Assembly: GCA_035493895.1 (NCBI GenBank)
Contig: DATJHM010000095.1
Coordinates: 1-17,635 of the forward strand
Direction of reading: 5' to 3'
Source of the DNA: DATJHM01 sp035493895
Lineage (GTDB): Bacteria > Chloroflexota > Ktedonobacteria > Ktedonobacterales > Ktedonobacteraceae
DNA: 17,635 bases
Positions 6,707-12,566 of the stretch are shown here, piece by piece (position 1 is the stretch's first letter; each line of letters opens with the position of its first letter). The position numbers and the translations under genes were made by a program. The notes beneath the pieces are model-generated. The model saw only the letters and a list, made by a program, of their open reading frames with translations. It ran no database searches and was not told where the DNA came from.

Positions 6707-7717
6707 ATGGGAAGAAGAGCGAACACAACGACTCGTAGTACTGATTCGACTGCCGCGACCACTTCTGCCAAAAAACGCTCGATGAAAGACTACTTCAATG
6801 AGCGACCAGAGTTAGAGGAAGAGAAAGATCTTTTCTACAATTATGAGGAAGAGAACGAAGAAGAAGAAGAAGAGGATAAACGGGGGGCCGTCGATGACTC
6901 CGTGAAACAGTATTTGAAAGAGATTGGCATGTATCCCCTGTTGAACGCTGAACAGGAGTTACTGTTGGCCGAACGGGTCGCACGGGGGGAGCAACGCGCG
7001 CGCCAACGTTTGATCGAAGCGAATCTGCGCCTGGTGGTAAGCATCGCCAAACGCTATTCCAATCAAGGGCTACCACTCCTCGATCTTATTCAGGAGGGGA
7101 ATATTGGCCTGATGCGGGCAACGCAGAAGTTTGATTATAAACGTGGCTTCCGCTTCAGTACCTATGCCACCTGGTGGATTCGCCAGGCTATCAGCCGTGC
7201 AATTGCCGAGCATTCACGCAGTATTCATATACCTGTCCATGTCGTAGAACTGATTTACCGTATCAAGCGTATCGCTCGACGTATGTATCAGGAGCAGGGC
7301 GTGGAGCCGTTGCCCGAGCAACTTGCGGCCGAAGTGGGGCTGCCACGAGAGCGGATCGTTGAGCTATTAAGTGTCTCAGAGCAACCTATTTCGCTGGATG
7401 CGCCTATGGCCGATGACGAAGAGTATCATCTGGCCGATATGATCGAGGACGCCAGTATGCTCGCCGTGCCGAGTCAGGCTTCCTATCAACTGCAACGTGA
7501 GCATATTGAACAGGCTATGACCATCTTAAATCCACGCGAGCGCACGATTATTGAGATGCGCTATGGACTGAAGGATGGGCATTCTCTTTCGCTCGATGAG
7601 GTGAGCGTCCTCTTCCATCTGACCCGCGAGCGCATTCGGCAGATCGAGGTGAAGGCGTTGCGCAAATTGCGCTACCCGGAACGCTATGATGGGATGCGCG
7701 ATCTGGCCCGCCTCTAG
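6707..7717 (+). CDS. RNA polymerase sigma factor, sigma70/RpoD family
   Basis: A 336-residue sigma factor with AAGGAG 10 bases before ATG 6707. The N-terminus is Thr/Ser-rich, then strongly acidic (about 35-57, a Glu run); no full region 1.1 is present. Region 1.2 starts at about residue 63 (DDSVKQYLKEIGMYPLL). Region 2 includes the core-binding and -10 recognition part FSTYATWWIRQAISRAI (150-166) and HIPVHVVELI. Region 3 spans about 180-255. Region 4 has LNPRERTIIEMRYGL (275-289) and the helix-turn-helix SLDEVSVLFHLTRERIRQIE (295-314), which reads the -35 box. It is close to primary sigma factors but ends in an unusual tail (YDGMRDLARL), so it may be the main sigma or a group 2 alternative. 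It is transcribed alone. Confidence 0.9.
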   Translation: MGRRANTTTRSTDSTAATTSAKKRSMKDYFNERPELEEEKDLFYNYEEENEEEEEEDKRGAVDDSVKQYLKEIGMYPLLNAEQELLLAERVARGEQRARQRLIEANLRLVVSIAKRYSNQGLPLLDLIQEGNIGLMRATQKFDYKRGFRFSTYATWWIRQAISRAIAEHSRSIHIPVHVVELIYRIKRIARRMYQEQGVEPLPEQLAAEVGLPRERIVELLSVSEQPISLDAPMADDEEYHLADMIEDASMLAVPSQASYQLQREHIEQAMTILNPRERTIIEMRYGLKDGHSLSLDEVSVLFHLTRERIRQIEVKALRKLRYPERYDGMRDLARL

Positions 7718-7755
7718 CAGGTGAGCCAGATCGGTCTGGAAGTGGAGCCCACTCT

Positions 7756-7798
7756 GCTTGCTGCACACGATGCGTTTTTGCCCTGGTGCGCAGCAAGC
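7756..7798 (+). terminator. hairpin downstream of sigma factor gene
   Basis: GCTTGCTGC (7756-7764) and GCAGCAAGC (7790-7798) are perfect 9-bp arms around a 25-base loop that contains the only T-run. No T-tract follows the stem, so it may be an mRNA 3' stabiliser rather than an intrinsic terminator. Confidence 0.4.
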
Positions 7799-7908
7799 GG
7801 TAAGGCTATTTGAGGGGTCTTTGTAGGGTAGAGCCAGTGGCTATTTACCAGAGAGCGCATTTGTGGGAAGGTGGAATGTCCATACTTGCGTTGCATCAAG
7901 CCAGTTCG

Positions 7909-8112
7909 TTATTTCTTATATTCTAGAATGTCTCCAGGTTGACAATCTAAAGCTTTACAAATCGCTTCCAACGTTGAAAAGCGGATAGCTTTTGCCTTAC
8001 CATTTTTCAGTATCGAAAGATTAGCCATGGTTATACCTACCTTTTCAGTAAGTTCTGTGACGCTCATTTTCCGCTTCGCCAGCATTACATCGATATTTAT
8101 TATTATTGCCAT
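7909..8112 (-). CDS. XRE-family helix-turn-helix regulator (YozG-like)
   Basis: A 67-residue protein that is a single Cro/CI-type DNA-binding domain: MSVTELTEKVGITMANLSIL (16-35) is the helix-turn-helix core, and the C-terminus has the FSTLEAICKALDCQPGDIL signature. The start at ATG 8112 lies 9 bases after the stop of the DUF2975 gene, so the two are one transcript. In Bacillus and other bacteria, small XRE regulators of this type (YozG) are routinely paired with DUF2975 membrane proteins. That pairing is seen here, but its role is not well understood. Confidence 0.88.
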   Translation of the reverse strand: MAIIINIDVMLAKRKMSVTELTEKVGITMANLSILKNGKAKAIRFSTLEAICKALDCQPGDILEYKK

Positions 8113-8121
8113 AATTTAGCC

Positions 8122-8598
8122 TCATACTGTTAAGTCATTCTCTGATTTTATGTCTACCGCATTTTGTAGAAGCTTTTGCAAAACAGCAGCAGCGGTTGCA
8201 ATAACAATGGCTGCGAAAGATGCAAGAATTCCCAGTGCCGTCGGACCTGCTGGATCATCACCATGCGCAAAGAAACGAATATAAAACTCTGCTAATGCAA
8301 TAAAACCGATAAGACTGAGGAAAGCAAATTTCACGTTCTTGAGTGTAGTAACAGCACCCTGGGAAAAGGCTTTATCAGTATCAATGAGGTTGAATAATTT
8401 GAATGCCTGGTACAACCCGACAAAAAAAGGAATTGAAGCCATATACCCATAGAGAATAAACGGATCTGTATAAATACTGATGAGATCTAAGTTAGTAGCT
8501 CTTCCTTCCGTTTGAGGAAACCAAATCATGCCAGCAAGCGCGCCGATTGCGATAAGTAAAATAACAACTTTCAAGAATAACGTTGAACTTCGTTTCAT
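8122..8598 (-). CDS. DUF2975 family four-helix membrane protein
   Basis: The start is set at ATG 8598, where GAGGGGGT precedes by 4-5 bases, giving 158 residues; the frame extends further up without a binding site. Four membrane helices are visible at about 4-26, 44-70, 83-108 and 117-143, with a short acidic C-terminus (SENDLTV). The segment PFFVGLYQAFKLFNLIDTDK followed by AFSQGAVTTLKNVKF between helices 2 and 3 is typical of DUF2975. It is the first gene of a two-gene operon with the XRE regulator, driven by the promoter at 8631-8659. Function unknown; the pair may form a membrane-linked regulatory unit. Confidence 0.82.
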   Translation of the reverse strand: MKRSSTLFLKVVILLIAIGALAGMIWFPQTEGRATNLDLISIYTDPFILYGYMASIPFFVGLYQAFKLFNLIDTDKAFSQGAVTTLKNVKFAFLSLIGFIALAEFYIRFFAHGDDPAGPTALGILASFAAIVIATAAAVLQKLLQNAVDIKSENDLTV

Positions 8599-8630
8599 AA
8601 TTACCCCCTCAATTCGTATTAGATAATCAT

Positions 8631-8659
8631 ATCTTAGCACATGATTTATTGTTTTTCAA
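8631..8659 (-). promoter_or_regulatory. promoter of the DUF2975/XRE operon
   Basis: On the minus strand TTGAAA (8659-8654), 17 bases, TAAGAT (8636-8631). The -35 matches consensus at 5 of 6 positions and the -10 at 4 of 6; a second TATGAT overlaps just downstream. The region is very AT-rich, in contrast to the GC-rich remnant next to it. Confidence 0.6.
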
Positions 8660-8697
8660 TATATTATTATCGTTATTTGTTAATGCTCTGCGTATTT

Positions 8698-8925
8698 TCA
8701 AAAGTTCTGGGCTTTTGTGGTGACCACATACTGTGCCAGGGCTTTGATCCAAGACGTAGGAACATTAACGAGATCGAGTGGACCCACCTCTCACTGCCGT
8801 GCTTCCGTGAGGCGAGCGAGGGCCTGGACCAGGACGGGCGCACTTGCACGCGATGGAGCGCGCCGTAGGCGTTCGAGGTTCGTGATGCGTGAAACGCCAG
8901 CACGTGCCAGGAGCCCCTCCAAATC
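8698..8925 (-). pseudogene. remnant of a Tn3-family transposase (DUF4158-type TnpA)
   Basis: Read on the minus strand from 8925, this stretch encodes LARAGVSRITNLERLRRAPS, then RASAPVLVQALARLTEARQ, then a TGA at 8793-8791, then EVGPLDLVNVPTSWIKALAQ and YVVTTKAQNF, ending at TGA 8700-8698. The order (ITNLERLRR.P.R.S, LV.AL.RL.E.R, VG.LDL...P....KALA.Y, AKAQ) matches what I recall of the N-terminal half of Tn3-like transposases. An in-frame stop replaces a sense codon in the R-x-(L)GVG stretch. Both ends are missing and no terminal inverted repeats are seen, so it is dead. Its GC content contrasts with the AT-rich flanks. Confidence 0.65.
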
Positions 8926-8947
8926 TGTGCTTTTTTCACATAAAATA

Positions 8948-8956
8948 TGCTATAGT
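8948..8956 (+). promoter_or_regulatory. extended -10 promoter of the lipoprotein gene
   Basis: TGCTATAGT combines the extended -10 TGn element with a -10 box matching TATAAT at 5 of 6. No good -35 lies 17 bases upstream, which is normal for extended -10 promoters. Start of transcription would be near 8963, about 30 bases before the ATG. Confidence 0.5.
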
Positions 8957-8991
8957 GGTGAAAACGTCGTTCATAGATGAAGGGTGGGTCT

Positions 8992-9435
8992 ATGCACAAT
9001 GACAGGGGAGAAGCATTTCACGATAGCGCAGGGCCGCGAAGAACGCAGAAAAGACGTCTATTGGGGTTGGTTATTGCCATGAGCCCACTTCTGCTCTTCC
9101 TGGCAAGTTGTGCCTCATCAACATCGCTTACCAGCTCTGATAATGGGAAAACGATCCAGGTACATGTTGGTGATACGATCGATATTGCGCTCGATTCTAG
9201 TCCCGGCACCGGTTATGGATGGGCCATTGAGAAGAGTGATGAGACGCTACTCACGCTCAAGCAATCAAAGTTTTCCGCGTCGAGTGGCGCGATTGGAAGC
9301 AGTGGTACAGAGACGTTCACATTGCTGGCGAAACGTGCAGGAACCGTCAATCTCCAGCTCAAGTACTGGCGCAGTTTTGAGGGTGATCGCTCCATCACGC
9401 GACGCTTTGCCGTCACCATGCAGATCCAGACGTAA
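8992..9435 (+). CDS. chagasin-type (inhibitor I42) lipoprotein
   Basis: ATG 8992 is preferred because AAGGGTGGG precedes it; an in-frame ATG at 8977 has no binding site. The 147 residues start with a basic stretch (RRTQKRRLLG), a hydrophobic core and the lipobox LASC, so it should be a lipoprotein anchored at the outer face of the membrane. After a Ser/Thr spacer comes an immunoglobulin-like domain of the I42 family: VGDTIDIALDSSPGTGYGWA carries the NPTTGY-type loop, and the later loop FTLLAKRAGTVNLQLKYWRS ends in the aromatic-Arg motif that usually reads RPW. Members inhibit papain-like cysteine proteases by inserting these loops into the active site. That activity is inferred, and the first loop lacks the typical Asn-Pro. 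Confidence 0.82.
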   Translation: MHNDRGEAFHDSAGPRRTQKRRLLGLVIAMSPLLLFLASCASSTSLTSSDNGKTIQVHVGDTIDIALDSSPGTGYGWAIEKSDETLLTLKQSKFSASSGAIGSSGTETFTLLAKRAGTVNLQLKYWRSFEGDRSITRRFAVTMQIQT

Positions 9436-9477
9436 ACAGAGATCTATTGCATTGACCGCTCAAGAGCAGAGATAAGC

Positions 9478-9525
9478 AAAATGCAAGGTTGAGAAGAATT
9501 GATAGTTCTCAACCTTGCATTTTTT
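9478..9525. terminator. bidirectional intrinsic terminator between convergent genes
   Basis: AAAATGCAAGGTTGAGAA (9478-9495) and its exact reverse complement (9506-9523) form an 18-bp stem with a 10-base loop. The T-run on one side and the A-run on the other let it act in both directions. It serves the lipoprotein gene on + and prfB on minus, and is the clearest terminator in the window. Confidence 0.9.
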
Positions 9526-9602
9526 CCAAATCTTGCGCCTTCAAGTCCCTTTTGAGCTCGTTCATGGGCACGTGATGACTGTTTTATTGACAATGACGAC
9601 AA

Positions 9603-10722
9603 TTACACTGGATTCTCCGTAGCGACGCCGCCTGCCTTATCTTGCAGGTAGGCGTAGATGAAGGGGTCGATATCTCCATCCAGATAGCCAGTGGTATCGC
9701 TGGACTCAAAATTCGAGCGGTGATCCTTGACGATGGTGTAGGGATGCACGATGACCGAACGGATCTGGGTGCCGAAGTCGGCCTGTACATGTTCGCCCTT
9801 CAGGCGTGCATTCTCCTCGTCATGTTTCTTCTGCTCCAACTCGTAGAGCCGCGCCTTCAGCAGTTTCATCGCGACCTCGCGATTCTGGATCTGTGAACGC
9901 TCATTCTGGCAGGTGACAACGATGCCGGATGGAAGGTGTCGCATGCGTACAGCCGAGTCGGTTTTGTTCACGTGCTGACCGCCCGCGCCCGTTGAGCGAT
10001 AGGTATCAACCTCGATATCTTCCGGGCGAATGTTAATCTCTATCGTATCCTCGATGTCGGGCATAATCTCGACCTTGGCAAACGAGGTGTGGCGACGATG
10101 GGCGGCATCGAAGGGCGAGAGGCGAATCAGGCGATGCGTGCCCGCTTCCGAGCGTAGATAGCCATAGGCGTAGCGCCCAGAAATTTCTACGGTCGCACTT
10201 TTGACCCCTGCTTCCTCACCTTCCATATAGTCATAGACTTCGGTGCGGAAGCGATGCTTTTCAGCCCAGCGCAGATACATGCGCAGGAGCATATCGGCCC
10301 AATCCTGCGCATCGACGCCCCCACTCCCGGCGTGAATACTGATCAAGGCGCTGCGCTCGTCATGCTCGCCACTGAGCATCAGGGCGAACTGGAGCTTCTC
10401 AATTTGCTGCTCAAGCGCTGAGAGGGAGGTGACAATCTCAGCCTGCATCTCAGCATCGGGTTCGTCTTCCAGCAACTGGGCTATCCCCAGTAGATCGTTG
10501 AGCTGTGTGGCGATCCCTTCCCAGGTCGTGACTTCTTCGCGCAAGGCAGTGAGTTGTTGCATCTGAGCCTGCGCCTTGCGGTTGTCAGACCAGAAATCGG
10601 GGGCCATGCTCTCTTCTTCGAGCGTGGTAATCTGACCGGCTTTGGTAGCCAGGTCAAAGACGCACCATAGTTTTTTGTACGCGTTGCAGGGTACGTTCTA
10701 TCTGGTTGGTAAGTTCACTCAT
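9603..10722 (-). CDS. prfB: peptide chain release factor 2 (programmed +1 frameshift)
   Basis: RF2 ends translation at UGA and UAA. It is encoded in two frames. Frame one runs from ATG 10722 for 22 codons (MSELTNQIERTLQRVQKTMV, then RL) to CTT TGA. Slipping by +1 at CTT continues as DLATKAGQITTLEEES and then MAPDFW on to 9603, 372 residues in all, the usual RF2 length. The stop-codon-reading motif SPF is at about 202-204 (RLSPFDAAHRRHTSFA), and the catalytic GGQ at 247-249 (GAGGQHVNKT). An alternative in-frame ATG lies at 10728. The Shine-Dalgarno for initiation is weak (GGTGG about 15-20 bases away), and the leader is structured. The gene is divergent from the kinase gene and convergent with the lipoprotein gene. 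Confidence 0.96.
10653..10659 (-). promoter_or_regulatory. prfB +1 frameshift site CTTTGAC
   Basis: The slippery Leu codon CTT (10659-10657), the in-frame TGA (10656-10654) and the following C reproduce the canonical RF2 autoregulatory site. Low RF2 makes the ribosome pause at UGA and slip by one base. The internal Shine-Dalgarno-like stimulator, normally AGGGGG just before the site, is only TATGGTGCGT here, so stimulation may be weaker or come from other structure. Confidence 0.95.
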
Positions 10723-10728
10723 AAGCAT

Positions 10729-10777
10729 AGCGGCAAAAAAGGACCACCTGCGTGCAGGGTGGGGAGGAATTGCCGCT
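10729..10777 (-). promoter_or_regulatory. structured leader immediately before prfB
   Basis: On the minus strand AGCGGCAA (10777-10770) pairs with TTGCCGCT (10736-10729), whose last base touches the ATG at 10728. Inside is a second hairpin, CCACC...GGTGG (10743-10761), followed by TCCTTTTTT, which resembles a small intrinsic terminator. The outer stem takes in the U-tract side of the inner hairpin, so the two could be alternative forms, as in an attenuator. Confidence 0.45.
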
Positions 10778-10903
10778 TCTCCTTTCCGTTTGTGCGCTTT
10801 TGCACATCTGTTGTAATTTTTTGTTGTATGATACTGGCTGGTTCGTTAGATCTGATAGACTGGTGAATTGTATTGTAACATTCTCGCCCCTGAGAGGCAA
10901 CTT

Positions 10904-11575
10904 TTGGATTTGAGGGATATGCAAGACGATATCAGGATGCTCCAGCGTGCGCTGGCTCATGTGTATTGGATCGGCGGCTCACCCTGTTCTGGTAAAAGTT
11001 CTATTGCCAGCATACTCGCCGAAACGTATGGACTCGTTCTCTATCGAACGGATGATGCATACGTGCGGCATGAGAAGACCGTAACTCCGCAATGCCAGCC
11101 CATCTTTCACAAGTTAACGCATTATACCAGTGAGGAATTGTGGATGCGCCCTGTGGAGCGACAGGCTAGAGAGGAAATCGCGCTCTATCGCGAAGAATTT
11201 CCTCTCATTCTTGAAGAGATACTTGCGTTACCGAAATCTGAGCCGGTTCTGGTAGAAGGAGCTGCATTGCTTCCTGAATGTGTAGTTCCCCTGCTGTCTG
11301 ATATGCGGAACGCAATCTGGCTTATTCCAACTGCCGAGTTTCAGCAGTACCATTATGAGCGTCGAGCCTGGGCAAGAGAGGTGGTGCGTGCCTGTACGCA
11401 GCCGGAACAGGCATTTCAGAATTGGATGCAACGTGATATACAATTTGCCAGATTGATCTATCAGGAGGCGCAGGATAGGAGAATGTATGTCCTGGAAGTA
11501 GATGGAACACGCTCTCTCGCTGAAAATACGGCCTTTGTTGAGCAATACTGCCAGTTTGATCGGTTGCATCACTGA
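10904..11575 (+). CDS. P-loop kinase-like protein of unknown substrate
   Basis: The Walker A motif GGSPCSGKSS sits close to the N-terminus, followed by SIASILAETYGLVLYRTDDA, where the Asp pair at the end of strand 2 is typical of small-molecule kinases (adenylate, shikimate or chloramphenicol phosphotransferase-like). Later segments include a Walker B-like PVLVEGAALLP and a basic lid-like region (YHYERRAWAREVVRAC). The start is uncertain. TTG 10904 has GAGAGG 6 bases upstream; ATG 10919 lacks proper spacing; the frame opens at TTG 10868. A TATGAT at 10827-10832 is the likely -10 box. The gene stands alone, divergent from prfB and ending 15 bases from the convergent zinc-ribbon gene. Nucleotide-dependent phosphorylation is inferred; the substrate is unknown. 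Confidence 0.75.
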   Translation: MDLRDMQDDIRMLQRALAHVYWIGGSPCSGKSSIASILAETYGLVLYRTDDAYVRHEKTVTPQCQPIFHKLTHYTSEELWMRPVERQAREEIALYREEFPLILEEILALPKSEPVLVEGAALLPECVVPLLSDMRNAIWLIPTAEFQQYHYERRAWAREVVRACTQPEQAFQNWMQRDIQFARLIYQEAQDRRMYVLEVDGTRSLAENTAFVEQYCQFDRLHH

Positions 11576-11590
11576 AAATATTTAGTAAGT

Positions 11591-12505
11591 TTAAGCAGCT
11601 TGCAGGTTTCCACTGAGAATAAGCCAGGTGCCATTGGCCTGTTTTCCCACCAGATAATAGCCCGTGTACGTGCTCTGCTTGATGGCCCCCGTGGCAGGCA
11701 CGACCTCGGTCGCCGTTAGCGTGACGGGTACATTGGCCACGGTCGATGATTGCATGTGACCTGTGCCGAACGCTACGTTCGTATGCTGTGTATTGCTATA
11801 GCCGTTTTTAAAATCGGTAAACGTCTCTGTATTGTCCTTCCAGAGGTGATAGGCTGTCGTATAGTCATGTGCATTGACGCTGGTGTATAAGTGTTGTACG
11901 ACCGCCTGAGCTTGCGCAAGCGGCGTACTGGCAGGGGCCGTGCTGGTTGCGGTGCTCAACTGCGTATGGCTGGCGCTCGATTGCGCCGTGCTGGTGCTCC
12001 CAATGATGCCGTTGTGTTGCAAGGCAAAGAGCACCAGTGCGCCCAGGATCAGCACGATCCCCAGGAAGATGAAGACCAGACCGACGCTACGCGGACTTTT
12101 GCGCCGTGGAGCCTGGGTTGGTGGATACTGACCAGAATAATAGCCTGTGTTATTTCCTACGTAGCCCTGATAGCCTGTTTGTTGAGGAGGCGGTTGGGGC
12201 GCATAGCCCGGATAGGAGGTGCCGGGCGCAGGTGGCGTCATGTTCGCCGTTTCATTCGTTCCCGGAGGATACGTACTGGGGCCCAGCACTAATTTTTGTT
12301 GATTGGTTGGAGACGCATGTTGTGTGTCGTACTGGCCTTGTGCGCCTGCCATATAACGAACAGACTCTACTGTGGCATCATCTGGAATGTATTCAGGTGA
12401 TGGGGAAGCAAATGCTGTTGCCTCGGGTGCGATTGGACTGCCACAGCGAGGACAGCGTGTATCATTCGGGGCTAACTGGAAGCCACATTGACCACAAAAG
12501 CTCAT
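11591..12505 (-). CDS. zinc-ribbon/single-TM/NTF2-like protein A
   Basis: The start at ATG 12505 has AAGGAG 6 bases upstream; 304 residues. Domains in order: a double-Cys zinc ribbon (FCGQCG ... RCPRCG, about 3-22); a long cytoplasmic linker rich in Pro, Gly, Tyr and Gln (about 60-135); a basic stop (RRKSPR); one membrane helix (VGLVFIFLGIVLILGALVLF); a Ser/Thr/Ala linker outside; and an NTF2-like C-terminal domain (VVQHLYTSVNAHDYTTAYHL ... GYYLV ... W.I). It follows lon by 61 bases on the same strand and is probably co-transcribed. The C-terminal domain aligns residue by residue with that of protein B (15241-16086). Function unknown; the layout suggests an envelope sensor or scaffold with a cytoplasmic zinc module. 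Confidence 0.82.
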   Translation of the reverse strand: MSFCGQCGFQLAPNDTRCPRCGSPIAPEATAFASPSPEYIPDDATVESVRYMAGAQGQYDTQHASPTNQQKLVLGPSTYPPGTNETANMTPPAPGTSYPGYAPQPPPQQTGYQGYVGNNTGYYSGQYPPTQAPRRKSPRSVGLVFIFLGIVLILGALVLFALQHNGIIGSTSTAQSSASHTQLSTATSTAPASTPLAQAQAVVQHLYTSVNAHDYTTAYHLWKDNTETFTDFKNGYSNTQHTNVAFGTGHMQSSTVANVPVTLTATEVVPATGAIKQSTYTGYYLVGKQANGTWLILSGNLQAA

Positions 12506-12517
12506 TATATACTCCTT

Positions 12518-12536
12518 GCTGGCTCCTGCTGCCAGC
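12518..12536 (-). repeat. hairpin in the lon/zinc-ribbon A intergenic gap
   Basis: GCTGGC and GCCAGC form a perfect 6-bp stem with a 7-base loop, ending 12 bases before ATG 12505 and just ahead of the ribosome binding site. A second stem, CGGCGC/GCGCCG, lies directly after the lon stop. Neither has a T-run, so they could process or tune the mRNA rather than terminate it. Confidence 0.4.
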
Positions 12537-12566
12537 GGCCGACCCCGGCGCAGACAAGCGGCGCCG

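Noticed and set aside
6380..6738. Overlapping frames on both strands before the sigma factor gene
   Set aside because: They lie over the promoter region, lack ribosome binding sites and are mutually overlapping, as expected of noise.
10654..10656. In-frame stop early in prfB, suggesting a broken gene
   Set aside because: It is the programmed +1 frameshift stop (CTT TGA C), and the downstream frame is full-length and intact.
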